From contig NZ_SPUI01000002.1 in the NCBI RefSeq assembly GCF_004522095.1, positions 496,001 to 560,000 on the forward strand: a DNA stretch of 64,000 nt, read 5' to 3'. The number at the start of each line of letters is the position of its first letter. The first letter of the stretch is position 1. Position numbers and translations under genes: made by a program. The DNA is from Nocardioides sp. 503. GTDB taxonomy: Bacteria; Actinomycetota; Actinomycetes; Propionibacteriales; Nocardioidaceae. Under the pieces are notes generated by a model. It had not been told where the DNA came from, did not search any database, and saw only the letters and a program-made list of their open reading frames with translations. Below are positions 54,317 through 63,376 of the stretch, one piece after another.

Positions 54317-54334
54317 ATAAGGCTGAAGCCTTAT
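54317..54334. terminator. Palindrome at the methyltransferase stop
   Basis: ATAAGGCT-TC-AGCCTTAT (minus-strand reading) has perfect 8-base arms and contains the TAA stop of the methyltransferase gene. It could terminate that transcript or be a second operator 9 bases from the first palindrome. Confidence 0.5.
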
Positions 54335-54846
54335 CGACGACCGATGATGCCGACGACCGCGGGCTGCTTCTGGTCGATGACCGACACCCGGAACCCGCCT
54401 CCGGCGAGCGCGGCGGAGGCCCGCTCGACCACGCGCGGCACGTCCTGCGGGGCGGTGGTCTCGTAGAAGAGGTAGACCGCGCCACCGGGCAGCACCCGCT
54501 CGTGGAGCAGCGCGACCTCGTCGGCGCAGTCGCGCACCCAGAACAGGTTGACGTTGAAGGAGAAGACCTTGGTCAGCCGCTTCACCGGCACCCGCAGCGT
54601 CGCGAGGTCGATCTGACGCACCGTCAGCCGGCCGGACTCGACGTGCGCGGCGTTGCGGCGCTTCGTGCGGTCGACCCCGGACTCCGAGCGGTCGATGGCG
54701 AAGAGCTTGCCGCTCTCGAGCTTGGCGCAGATCAGCTCCGCGGCAGCGCCGGGCCCGCACCCGATCTCGAGGACGTGGTCGGCCGGCTGGAGGTCCATGA
54801 ACTCCACCGCCCACCGGATGCGCGCGGGGATCGTGTTCGCAGCCAT
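54331..54846 (-). CDS. Class I SAM-dependent methyltransferase
   Basis: This 171-residue methyltransferase has motif I VLEIGCGPGAAAELI, the acidic end of beta-2 (LFAIDRSESGVDRTKRR), a motif IV-like VFSFNVNLFWV and the motif post-II region LLHERVLPGGAVYLFYE. It is small, with only the Rossmann core and a short N-terminal helix (NTIPARIRWAVEFMDL). The substrate is unknown. The ATG at 54846 is 6 bases after CAGGCT, probably a weak -10. An upstream in-frame start at 54900 would overlap the dapB promoter. It lies upstream of, and in line with, the SatD-like module. Confidence 0.85.
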   Translation of the reverse strand: MAANTIPARIRWAVEFMDLQPADHVLEIGCGPGAAAELICAKLESGKLFAIDRSESGVDRTKRRNAAHVESGRLTVRQIDLATLRVPVKRLTKVFSFNVNLFWVRDCADEVALLHERVLPGGAVYLFYETTAPQDVPRVVERASAALAGGGFRVSVIDQKQPAVVGIIGRR

Positions 54847-54902
54847 GGCTCCAGCCTGCCAGATGCGGATGCCTGCGCGCAGGGGACGCCCGGGCGTCAC
54901 GC

Positions 54903-55670
<768 letters not shown>

Positions 55671-55685
55671 GGGCTCCCGCCGCTT

Positions 55686-55715
55686 CTGCAACTTTCTGCA
55701 GTGCACACACGTGCA
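55686..55715 (+). promoter_or_regulatory. Protease-associated upstream motif, copy 2
   Basis: CTGCAACTTTCTGCAG (55686-55701) differs from the copy before the M43 gene by one base. It is likewise followed directly by a 5-4-5 inverted repeat, here TGCAC-4-GTGCA (55702-55715). It ends 84 bases before the M4 protease ATG. Confidence 0.6.
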
Positions 55716-55799
55716 CCAGTCGGACCCGTGCGCAGGCGCGGGCCGATGCGCGAGGGTCCTAGCGGGACGCCCACTCGGGGACGTCGCAGAGAGGACAGC

Positions 55800-57407
55800 A
55801 TGCGTCACACACTCGGTCTCGCCGCAGCGGCGGTCCTGGCCGCCGGCACCCTCGGCGTCCAGGTCTCCCCGGCCGCCAGCGCCCCCGGAGCGGGCGAGCG
55901 CACCGACCCCGCCGCCACCGCCCTGGAGGCGCTGCGCCGCCACCCCGCCGCGGCGCTCCCCTCGGCCGAGCAGGAGCTCGTCCCGGGCGCCACCACCGTC
56001 GACCGCGACGGCAGCACCCACGTGCGCATGGACCGCACCTACGCCGGTCTGCCGGTGCTCGGCGGCGACCTGGTCGTCCACCGCGGGCCCGCCGCCGGCT
56101 GGGAGGGCGTCAGCCAGACGCTGAGGGCGCCGCTGGACGTCGCCACGACGCCCACCGTGGCCCGGGCCGCCGCCCAGGACAAGGCGCTGCGGCCCACCAA
56201 GGCCGTCCAGGGCATCCGCGACCTGCGCGCGGGCAAGGCGCCCCGCCTGGTCGTCGACGCCCTCGCCGGCGCCCCCCGCCTGGCCTGGGAGGTCACGACG
56301 CTCGGCCGCCACGCCGACGGGACGCCCAGCCGGCTGGCGACGTACGTCGACGCCCGCAGCGGCGCGGTCCTGCGGCGCGAGGAGCGCGTGCAGACCGCCG
56401 ATGGCTCCGGCCAGTCGCTCTACAGCGGCACCGTCCCCCTCAAGGTCACCCAGTCCGGCTCGGCCTACCGGCTGACCGACGCCACGCGTGGCAACGCCAC
56501 GACGACCGACATGCAGAACAAGGAGGACTCGATCCTCTGCCAGCTCTTCGGCGCCGGCTGCAGCAACGGCGTCGCCTACTCCAGCCCCGACACGTCGTTC
56601 GGCAACGGCACCAACGCCAACCGCGAGTCCGCGGCCGTCGACGCCCACTACGGCGGCGCGGTGACCTTCGACTACTTCAAGCTGGTCCACGGCCGCAACG
56701 GCATCTTCGGCAACGGCACCGGCGCGCCGAGCCGGGTCCACTACGGCAAGGGCTACGTCAACGCCTTCTGGGACGGCACCAAGATGACCTACGGCGACGG
56801 TGACGGCACCGAGTTCGGGCCGCTGGTCTCCCTCGACGTCGCCGGGCACGAGATGAGCCACGGCGTCACGGAGAACACCGCCGGCCTGACCTACTCGGGC
56901 GAGTCCGGCGGCCTCAACGAGGCCACCTCCGACATCTTCGGGACGATGGTGGAGTTCTACGCCGCCAACGCCGGCGACCCGGGCGACTACCTGATCGGCG
57001 AGGAGTTCGACCTCGCCAGCCACCGGGGCTTCCGTCGGATGGACGACCCGATCGCCGACGGCAGCTCGCCCAACTGCTACAGCGCCGGCACCAAGGACCT
57101 CGACGTGCACTACTCCTCCGGCGTCGCAAACCACTTCTTCTACCTGCTGGCGGAGGGCTCCGGCGCCAAGACCATCGGCGGGGTCGCGCACAGCTCGTCG
57201 ACCTGCAACGGCTCCACGGTCACCGGCATCGGCCGCGACGCGGCGCAGAAGATCTGGTTCCGTGCCCTGGACGTCTACATGACCTCCGGCACCACCTACG
57301 CCCAGGCCCGCACCGCCACGCTCAGCGCGGCCGCGGACCTCTACGGCACCGGCAGCGCGCAGCACAGCGCCGTCGCCTCGGCCTGGAGCGCGGTCAGCGT
57401 GAGCTGA
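55800..57407 (+). CDS. Secreted M4 (thermolysin-like) metalloprotease
   Basis: This 535-residue exported protease has a signal peptide (MRHTLGLAAAAVLAAGTLGVQVSPAASA), an FTP/PepSY propeptide (about 35-195, ALEALRRHPAAALPSAEQELV, LAWEVTTLG) and a catalytic domain. The zinc motif HEMSH (His350, Glu351, His354) and third ligand Glu374 in GGLNEATSD are present. The active-site His region DVHYSSGVANHFFY and a C-terminal helical domain follow. It should be autoprocessed outside the cell. It shares its upstream motif with the M43 protease gene. Confidence 0.94.
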   Translation: MRHTLGLAAAAVLAAGTLGVQVSPAASAPGAGERTDPAATALEALRRHPAAALPSAEQELVPGATTVDRDGSTHVRMDRTYAGLPVLGGDLVVHRGPAAGWEGVSQTLRAPLDVATTPTVARAAAQDKALRPTKAVQGIRDLRAGKAPRLVVDALAGAPRLAWEVTTLGRHADGTPSRLATYVDARSGAVLRREERVQTADGSGQSLYSGTVPLKVTQSGSAYRLTDATRGNATTTDMQNKEDSILCQLFGAGCSNGVAYSSPDTSFGNGTNANRESAAVDAHYGGAVTFDYFKLVHGRNGIFGNGTGAPSRVHYGKGYVNAFWDGTKMTYGDGDGTEFGPLVSLDVAGHEMSHGVTENTAGLTYSGESGGLNEATSDIFGTMVEFYAANAGDPGDYLIGEEFDLASHRGFRRMDDPIADGSSPNCYSAGTKDLDVHYSSGVANHFFYLLAEGSGAKTIGGVAHSSSTCNGSTVTGIGRDAAQKIWFRALDVYMTSGTTYAQARTATLSAAADLYGTGSAQHSAVASAWSAVSVS

Positions 57408-57425
57408 CCCGCGCTCTCAAGGGGG

Positions 57426-57461
57426 AAGGGCCCGTGCCGGACGGAACCGGCGCGGGCCCTT
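57426..57461. terminator. Bidirectional terminator between the M4 protease and dehydrogenase genes
   Basis: A 15-base stem (AAGGGCCCGTGCCGG with CCGGCGCGGGCCCTT, one G-U wobble) and a 6-base loop lie between two convergent stops, followed on the plus strand by TCTCATGT. Confidence 0.8.
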
Positions 57462-57468
57462 CTCATGT

Positions 57469-58527
57469 CTACGGCTCGACCGTGACCTTGATAGCGGCGC
57501 CGCGCTTGACGATGTCGAAGGCGTCGAGGACGCGCTCGAGCGGGATGTGCTCGGTGATCAGGTCCTTGACGGGGACCTGGCCGGACGAGATGTACTCCAG
57601 CGCCCGCTTGTTGTGCTCGGGAGCGGAGCCGTTGGCGCCGTGGATGTGCAGCTGGCGGTAGTGCACGACGTTGGAGTCGAGGGTGATCGTCGGGTCGGTC
57701 TTGGGCAGGCCGCCGAAGAAGGAGATCCGGCCGTTGCGGGCGGCCATGGCGATCGCCTGCTCCTGGGTGACGTTGGCGGCGGTGGCGGTGATGACGACGT
57801 CCGCGCCGCGGCCGCCGGTGAGCTCCATGACCCGCTCCACGACGTCGACCTCGGCGCCGTTGATGACCTCGTCGGGCTGCACGGCGTCGGCCGACATCTT
57901 CAGGCGCTCGGCGTTGACGTCGATCAGGAAGACCTTGCCGACCTGGTGCACGCCGCGGGCGATCCGGATGTGCATGCAGCCGATCGGGCCGGCGCCGAAG
58001 ACGACGACGGTGTCGCCCTCCTCGATGCCCATCAGCTCCTGGGCGTTGATCGCGCAGGCGAACGGCTCGGCGGCCGACGCCTCGTCGTAGCCGACGTTGT
58101 CGGGGATCCGGTTGAGCCCGTCGACCTTGAGCACCTGCTTCGGCACGATCATGTACTCGGCGAACCCGCCGTCGTACTGGTAGCCCACCGAGGTCTGGTT
58201 CTGGCAGACGGCCATCCAGCCCTTGCGGCACTCGTGGCACTCGCCGCACGGCACGGCCGCGATCACCTGGGCGCGGTCGCCGACCTGCCAGTCGCCGCCG
58301 TACGTCGCCTGCACGTCGGCGCCGACCTCGACGACCTCGCCCGCGATCTCGTGACCGATGGTCCGCGGGGGAGTGAGGTTCTGGTGGCCGTTGTGGAAGA
58401 TCTTGACGTCGGTGCCGCAGGTGGAGCAGTTCTTCACCTTCAGCTTGACCTCGTCGGGGCCGCAGACGGGCTCCGGGACGTCCTCGATGCGCACGTCCTC
58501 GGGCGCGTAGAACCTCAGGGCCTTCAT
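57469..58527 (-). CDS. Zinc-dependent medium-chain dehydrogenase (polyol dehydrogenase-like)
   Basis: This 352-residue MDR-family alcohol/polyol dehydrogenase has a catalytic zinc site at CSTCGTD with IGHEIAGEV, and structural-zinc Cys in PCGECHECRKGWMAVCQ. The Rossmann motif is VVFGAGPIGCMHIRIARG. It resembles sorbitol/threonine dehydrogenase-type enzymes. The divergent mannitol-type PTS gene suggests a hexitol or hexitol phosphate as substrate, but MDR enzymes are not the usual mannitol-1-phosphate dehydrogenases, so this is open. The ATG at 58527 follows GGAGGACGA. An in-frame start at 58575 is less likely. Confidence 0.85.
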   Translation of the reverse strand: MKALRFYAPEDVRIEDVPEPVCGPDEVKLKVKNCSTCGTDVKIFHNGHQNLTPPRTIGHEIAGEVVEVGADVQATYGGDWQVGDRAQVIAAVPCGECHECRKGWMAVCQNQTSVGYQYDGGFAEYMIVPKQVLKVDGLNRIPDNVGYDEASAAEPFACAINAQELMGIEEGDTVVVFGAGPIGCMHIRIARGVHQVGKVFLIDVNAERLKMSADAVQPDEVINGAEVDVVERVMELTGGRGADVVITATAANVTQEQAIAMAARNGRISFFGGLPKTDPTITLDSNVVHYRQLHIHGANGSAPEHNKRALEYISSGQVPVKDLITEHIPLERVLDAFDIVKRGAAIKVTVEP

Positions 58528-58649
58528 TCGTCCTCCAGCTGCTGGTGTGGGTGCGTGGGGTGTGCCCGTCGTCACTGTATTCCGGCGGGCGACGCCTCAG
58601 GGTACTACCGCATCTGTGGATTTGTCTCTGATCATGTGGGTTTCAACCC

Positions 58650-58679
58650 TTGACGGAGGCCTTCGGTGCGGGATATGAA
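58650..58679 (+). promoter_or_regulatory. Promoter of the mannitol PTS gene
   Basis: TTGACG (58650-58655), an 18-base spacer and TATGAA (58674-58679) give a leader of about 65 bases. The surrounding 58528-58749 is AT-richer than the genome and holds no gene. Confidence 0.6.
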
Positions 58680-58692
58680 GGCATTCAAAGAT

Positions 58693-58708
58693 CGTGATCG
58701 GCATCACA
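58693..58708 (+). promoter_or_regulatory. CRP/GlxR-like site downstream of the mannitol PTS promoter
   Basis: CGTGATCGGCATCACA fits TGTGA-N6-TCACA except for the first base. Like the site at ptsI, it lies just after the -10 element. Confidence 0.5.
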
Positions 58709-58749
58709 ACAGCCCGTCACGTCGCCCGGTCGCCTCAAGGGAGAGCTCG

Positions 58750-60747
58750 ATGTCCACCAGCACCACCACCGCACCCGCCTCCGGCGGGATGCGGATCCAG
58801 GTCCAACGCTTCGGCACGTTCCTGTCCAACATGGTCCTGCCCAACATCGGCGCGTTCATCGCGTGGGGCCTGATCACCGCCCTGTTCATCGAGACGGGCT
58901 GGATCACCCTGATCGGCAAGGACGTGTTCGGCTACGAGGGCGGCTACGGCTTCGTCGAGGACCTCGGGGCCTGGGGCTCCGGCGCCGACGGCACCGGCAT
59001 CGTCGGGCCGATGATCACCTACCTGCTGCCGCTGCTCATCGGCTACACCGGCGGCCGGATGATGTACGACGACAACATCCGCGGCGGCGTCGTCGGGGCC
59101 ATCGCCACGATGGGCGCCATCGCCGGTGCCACGGTGCCGATGTTCCTCGGCGCCATGGTGATGGGCCCGCTCGCGGGCTGGTCGATGAAGCGGCTGGACG
59201 CCCTGTGGGCGCACAAGATCCGGCCCGGCTTCGAGATGCTCGTCAACAACTTCTCCGCGGGCATCTGGGCGGGCTTCCTGGCGATCATCGGTTTCGTGCT
59301 CGCCGGTCCCTTCGTCGAGCAGTTCAGCAAGCTGGCCTCCAACGTGGTCAACTCCCTGGTCGACAACAACGTGCTGCCGCTGACCTCGATCTTCATCGAG
59401 CCGGCCAAGATCCTCTTCCTCAACAACGCCATCAACCAGGGCATCCTGACCCCCCTCGGCACGACCGAGGCCAAGGAGTCGGGCCAGTCGATCCTGTTCC
59501 TGCTCGAGGCCAACCCCGGTCCCGGCCTGGGCCTGCTGCTCGCGTTCGCGGTCTTCGGCAAGGGCGCCGCCAAGGCGTCGGCGCCCGGCGCGATCCTGAT
59601 CCAGTTCGTCGGCGGGATCCACGAGATCTACTTCCCCTACGTCCTCATGAAGCCGATCCTGGTCCTGGCCGTCATCGCCGGCGGCATGTCCGGTGTGGCC
59701 GTCAACGTCGCCTTCGACTCCGGCCTGCGCTCGCCGGCCTCGCCCGGGTCGATCATCGCCGTCTGGACCGCCTCGCCTCCGGGAAGCCTGCTCGGCGTGA
59801 CCCTGTCGGTCATCGTCGCCGCCGGCGTCTCGTTCCTGGTCGCCTCCTTCCTGCTCAAGATCGACCGCAGCAGCGACGGCGACCTCACCGCGGCCACCGC
59901 CGACATGGAGGCTCGCAAGGGCAAGAAGTCGTCGGTCGCCGGGATGCTCACCGCCAACGGCGCCCGCTCGGGCGCGATCCGCTCGATCGTCTTCGCCTGC
60001 GACGCCGGCATGGGCTCCTCCGCCATGGGGGCCTCGGTCCTGCGCAAGAAGATCCAGGCAGCCGGCCACCCCGAGGTCACGGTCGTCAACAAGGCGATCT
60101 CCAACCTCACCGACACCTACGACCTGGTGGTCACCCACCAGGACCTGACGGAGCGGGCGCGGCAGAAGACCGGCTCGGCCGTCCACGTCTCGGTGGACAA
60201 CTTCATGAACAGCCCTCGCTACGACGAGATCGTGGAGCTCGTCGAGCAGTCCGGCGAGGGCGGCGGCGGCGCCGCGGAGCCGGCCTCCTCGGCGGACGCC
60301 ACGATCGGGGTGGGCTCCCTGCTGTCGCCCGAGTCGATCGTCCTCGACGCCGGGACGGGCACCCGCGAGGAGGCGATCACCCGCGCCGGTGAGCTGCTCG
60401 TCGCGGCGGGCGCGGTCGAGCCGTCGTACGTCGACGCGATGCACGCCCGCGAGGAGTCGGTGTCCACCTACATGGGCAACCTGCTCGCGATCCCGCACGG
60501 CACCAACGAGGCCAAGCCCGCCATCAAGCGGAGCGCGATCTCGTTCGTGCGCTACTCCGACGGGGTGCAGTGGAAGAACAAGGAGGTCAAGTTCGTCATC
60601 GGCATCGCGGCCCAGGGCGAGGACCACCTCAAGCTGCTCGGCCAGATCGCGGAGGTCTTCCTCGACTCCGCCCAGGTGGCGCGCCTCGAGGCGGCCACCA
60701 CCCCCGACGAGGTCCGGCAGGTCCTCGGGGTGGTGCAGCCGGTCTGA
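58750..60747 (+). CDS. mtlA: PTS mannitol permease EIICBA
   Basis: This 665-residue permease imports and phosphorylates mannitol (or a related hexitol). The EIIC domain (about 15-375) has the mannitol-family motif GGIHEIYFPY (289-298). The EIIB domain follows (about 410-500, VFACDAGMGSSAMGAS with Cys417), then a Gly/Ala linker and the EIIA domain (520-665, LLAIPHGTNEAKP with His583). The single-chain C-B-A form is standard for MtlA. It depends on EI and HPr, encoded 21 kb away in this window. The ATG follows GGGAGA. Confidence 0.93.
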   Translation: MSTSTTTAPASGGMRIQVQRFGTFLSNMVLPNIGAFIAWGLITALFIETGWITLIGKDVFGYEGGYGFVEDLGAWGSGADGTGIVGPMITYLLPLLIGYTGGRMMYDDNIRGGVVGAIATMGAIAGATVPMFLGAMVMGPLAGWSMKRLDALWAHKIRPGFEMLVNNFSAGIWAGFLAIIGFVLAGPFVEQFSKLASNVVNSLVDNNVLPLTSIFIEPAKILFLNNAINQGILTPLGTTEAKESGQSILFLLEANPGPGLGLLLAFAVFGKGAAKASAPGAILIQFVGGIHEIYFPYVLMKPILVLAVIAGGMSGVAVNVAFDSGLRSPASPGSIIAVWTASPPGSLLGVTLSVIVAAGVSFLVASFLLKIDRSSDGDLTAATADMEARKGKKSSVAGMLTANGARSGAIRSIVFACDAGMGSSAMGASVLRKKIQAAGHPEVTVVNKAISNLTDTYDLVVTHQDLTERARQKTGSAVHVSVDNFMNSPRYDEIVELVEQSGEGGGGAAEPASSADATIGVGSLLSPESIVLDAGTGTREEAITRAGELLVAAGAVEPSYVDAMHAREESVSTYMGNLLAIPHGTNEAKPAIKRSAISFVRYSDGVQWKNKEVKFVIGIAAQGEDHLKLLGQIAEVFLDSAQVARLEAATTPDEVRQVLGVVQPV

Positions 60748-60766
60748 CGCGTGGTCGGTGCCGTCC

Positions 60767-61066
60767 TCAGAGGAGTCGCAGCAGCGCGGCGACGAGGGCG
60801 GCACCGAACACCACCACCAGGAACGGCGCGCGCAGCAGGAGCAGCACGACCGCCACGGCCAGCGCCGCGGCGCGGGCGTCGAGCACGAGGTCCGGCCCGG
60901 TGGTGAAGACCTGGACCGCCACCAGCCCGGCCAGCAGCGCCACCGGGATCAGGTCCGCCACGCGCGAGACCACGGGCCGCTCGAGCACCTGCGGCGGCAC
61001 CGAGAGCCCGGTCAGCTTGAGCAGGTAGCAGCCGGCGGCGGCCACCAGGATCGCCAGCCAGGTCAT
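60767..61066 (-). CDS. azlD: AzlD family branched-chain amino acid export subunit
   Basis: This 99-residue membrane protein has three to four helices of the AzlD family (MTWLAILVAAAGCYLLKLTGLSVPP, then RVADLIPVALLAGLVAVQVFTTG). AzlD works with AzlC to export branched-chain amino acids or analogues. The ATG overlaps the azlC stop (ATGA). It is the last gene of the GNAT-azlC-azlD unit. Confidence 0.88.
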   Translation of the reverse strand: MTWLAILVAAAGCYLLKLTGLSVPPQVLERPVVSRVADLIPVALLAGLVAVQVFTTGPDLVLDARAAALAVAVVLLLLRAPFLVVVFGAALVAALLRLL

Positions 61067-61755
61067 GCGCCCGCCCGCTCTCTCAGGAGCAGCCCGGCCA
61101 GCAGGGCGACCCCGCCCGCCACCAGGACCGGCACGCCGGCCGCCGTCACCGGCACCACGCCCAGCGCGACGAGCGCGGCCAGCAGGCCCACCACGAGGTT
61201 GCGGCGCTCCCGCAGTCGCGGCCACAGCAGCGCGAGGAAGGCCGCGCCGACGGCGGCGTCCAGGCCGTAGGTGCGGGGGTCGCCCATGGCGGTGCCGGCC
61301 ACCGCACCGACCAGGGTGAAGAGGTTCCACAGCACGAAGATCGAGATCCCCGTGGTGAGGAAGCCGGTGCGCGCTCCCTCCCGGGTGGTGCGGGTGACCG
61401 CCATCGCGGTCGACTCGTCGATGAGGACGTGCGCCGCGGCGAGCCGCCGTCGCCCGGTCCAGCCGAGCAGCGGCGCGAGCCGCAGCCCGTAGAGGGTGTT
61501 GCGGGTGCCCAGGAGCAGGGCCGTGAGCGCTCCCGAGAGCGGGGCGCCGCCCGAGGCCAGCACGCCGACCAGGGCGAACTGGGAGGCGCCGGTGAACATC
61601 AGCAGGGAGAGTGCGCAGGTCTGGAGCACGTCGAGCCCCGACCCGACCGCGACGGCGCCGAACGACACGCCGTAGGTGCCCGTCGCGATGCCGACGCCCA
61701 GGCTGTCCCGGACGATGCGGCGGCGGTCCTCCGGCTTGGGCGCGGACGCCGTCAC
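61063..61755 (-). CDS. azlC: AzlC family branched-chain amino acid exporter
   Basis: This 230-residue AzlC protein has seven or so helices. Family motifs are RDSLGVGIATGTYGVSFGAVAVGSGL, LLMFTGASQFALVGVLASGGAP and LGTRNTLYGLRLAPLLG. With AzlD it forms a two-component exporter. The GTG at 61755 overlaps the upstream GNAT stop by 4 bases, and its own stop overlaps azlD, so the three genes are coupled. Confidence 0.9.
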   Translation of the reverse strand: MTASAPKPEDRRRIVRDSLGVGIATGTYGVSFGAVAVGSGLDVLQTCALSLLMFTGASQFALVGVLASGGAPLSGALTALLLGTRNTLYGLRLAPLLGWTGRRRLAAAHVLIDESTAMAVTRTTREGARTGFLTTGISIFVLWNLFTLVGAVAGTAMGDPRTYGLDAAVGAAFLALLWPRLRERRNLVVGLLAALVALGVVPVTAAGVPVLVAGGVALLAGLLLRERAGA

Positions 61756-62297
61756 GAGAACGCGGTGTGGAGGCGCACCTGCTTGACCTGCGTCGTGCCG
61801 CTGCCGTCGAGGTCGAGCGTGCGGTGCCCGCCGTCGGGGGCCCAGCCGGCCTCGCTGAGGAACACCCGGGTGGCGTCGTCGGTGGACATCGTCCAGGTCA
61901 CCGCGCGGGTGAACCGGTCGGCCAGCAGCGTGTCGATGGCTGCCTGGAGGAGCCGGGAGCCGTGGCCCTTGCCGCGCTCTTCCGGGGCCACGGTGAGGTC
62001 CTGCATCTCCCCGTCGGCCACGGGGTCGCAGTCGGGGTCGGCCGCGGGACCGACCACCACGAAGCCGCACACGCGGTTGCGCTCCAGGGCGACGAGCACG
62101 CGGTTGCGCGCGTCCTGGGGCCGGCGCAGCGACTCCTGCCACGCGGCGGCGGCCGCCTCGACGTCCTGTGGGAGCGCCTCGGCGGGCAGCACGCCGGCGT
62201 ACTGCTCCTGCCACGTGCGCAGCTGGAGACCGGCGATCGCCGGGGCGTCGTCGGCCCACGCGATGCGCACGGACACGTCGGCGGTGGGGCTGCTCAT
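61752..62297 (-). CDS. GNAT family N-acetyltransferase
   Basis: This 181-residue GNAT protein has the acetyl-CoA-binding region MQDLTVAPEERGKGHGSRLLQAAIDTLL and the N-terminal IAWADDAPAIAGLQLRTWQEQYAGVLP typical of small-molecule acetyltransferases. It ends with SEAGWAPDGGHRTLDLDGSG. Being coupled to azlCD, it may acetylate an amino-acid-like compound that the pair exports (inference). The ATG at 62297 has CAGGAT 6 bases upstream, a possible leaderless promoter. Confidence 0.85.
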   Translation of the reverse strand: MSSPTADVSVRIAWADDAPAIAGLQLRTWQEQYAGVLPAEALPQDVEAAAAAWQESLRRPQDARNRVLVALERNRVCGFVVVGPAADPDCDPVADGEMQDLTVAPEERGKGHGSRLLQAAIDTLLADRFTRAVTWTMSTDDATRVFLSEAGWAPDGGHRTLDLDGSGTTQVKQVRLHTAFS

Positions 62298-62355
62298 CCG
62301 AGCATCCTGGCAGGCCGCGCCCCCGGGCGGCTCCTCCGCCCTGGGGTCGGCGTCC

Positions 62356-62361
62356 TAGTGT
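62356..62361 (+). promoter_or_regulatory. -10 element of the aldo/keto reductase gene
   Basis: TAGTGT, 7 bases, then the ATG at 62369. Confidence 0.5.
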
Positions 62362-62368
62362 CGGAGTC

Positions 62369-63376
62369 ATGGAGATTCGTAACCTCGGAGCAAGCGGCCT
62401 GAAGATCTCGGCCATCTCGTACGGCAACTGGCTGACCCACGGGTCCCAGGTGGAGGAGGACGCCGCGCTCGCGTGCGTCCGCCAGGCGCTGGAGGAGGGC
62501 ATCACGACCTTCGACACCGCCGACGCCTACGCCAACACCGCAGCGGAGACCGTGCTGGGCAAGGCCCTCGCGGGCGAGCGGCGCGCCGGCCTGGAGATCT
62601 TCACCAAGGTCTACTGGCCGACCGGGCCCGGCGCCCACAACGACCACGGGCTGTCGCGCAAGCACATCATGGAGTCGATCGACGGCTCGCTGACCCGGCT
62701 CGGGACCGACTACGTCGACCTCTACCAGGCCCACCGCTACGACCACGAGACCCCGCTCGAGGAGACGATGGAGGCCTTCGCCGACGTCGTCCGGGCCGGC
62801 AAGGCGCTCTACATCGGGGTGTCGGAGTGGCGCGCGGAGGAGATCCGGGCGGCGCACGCGCTGGCGCGCGAGCTGCACGTCCCCCTCGTGTCGAACCAGC
62901 CGCAGTACAACATGCTGTGGCGCGTCATCGAGGCCGAGGTGGTCCCGACCTGCGAGGAGCTCGGGATGGGCCAGGTCGTCTGGTCCCCGATCGCCCAGGG
63001 CGCGCTCACCGGCAAGTACAAGCCGGGCGAGCAGCCGCCCGCGGGCTCGCGCGGCACCGACGACAAGGGCGGGTCCAGCATGATCTCCCGCTGGCTCAAG
63101 GACGACGTGCTCGAGCGCGTGCAGCGTCTGCAGCCCATCGCCGACGAGGCCGGCCTGAGCCTGGCGCAGCTCGCGGTGGCGTGGGTCCTGCAGAACCCCA
63201 ACGTCTCCAGCGCGATCATCGGCGCGAGCCGGCCCGAGCAGGTCACCGAGAACGTCAAGGCGGCCGGCGTGACGCTGGACGAGGCGACGCTGAGCGCCAT
63301 CGACGAGGTCGTGGGCGACGTCGCCGAGCGCGACCCGGCGAAGACCCAGTCGCCGGCTAAGCGCGACTTCGGCTGA
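62369..63376 (+). CDS. Aldo/keto reductase (KCNAB/YghZ-like)
   Basis: This 335-residue TIM-barrel NADPH oxidoreductase has the catalytic tetrad in FDTADAYANT (Asp, Tyr), IFTKVYW (Lys) and LYQAHRYDHETP (His). NADP-binding motifs are VSNQPQYNML and IIGASRPEQVTENVKAA. The LGTDYVDLYQ and QGALTGKYKPGEQPPAGSRG loops resemble potassium-channel beta-subunit-like reductases. It reduces aldehydes or ketones of unknown identity. The 20-base overlap of its end with the convergent transporter gene is unusual but leaves both frames intact. Confidence 0.9.
   Translation: MEIRNLGASGLKISAISYGNWLTHGSQVEEDAALACVRQALEEGITTFDTADAYANTAAETVLGKALAGERRAGLEIFTKVYWPTGPGAHNDHGLSRKHIMESIDGSLTRLGTDYVDLYQAHRYDHETPLEETMEAFADVVRAGKALYIGVSEWRAEEIRAAHALARELHVPLVSNQPQYNMLWRVIEAEVVPTCEELGMGQVVWSPIAQGALTGKYKPGEQPPAGSRGTDDKGGSSMISRWLKDDVLERVQRLQPIADEAGLSLAQLAVAWVLQNPNVSSAIIGASRPEQVTENVKAAGVTLDEATLSAIDEVVGDVAERDPAKTQSPAKRDFG

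Noticed and set aside
57420..57465. Possible small RNA gene or repeat between the M4 protease and dehydrogenase genes
   Set aside because: The single GC-rich stem-loop between two convergent stops is fully explained as a bidirectional terminator.
63357..63376. Overlap of the aldo/keto reductase and transporter ends as a sign of frameshift
   Set aside because: Both reading frames end in plausible C-termini. Short convergent overlaps occur elsewhere in the window, for example at 16147-16150.
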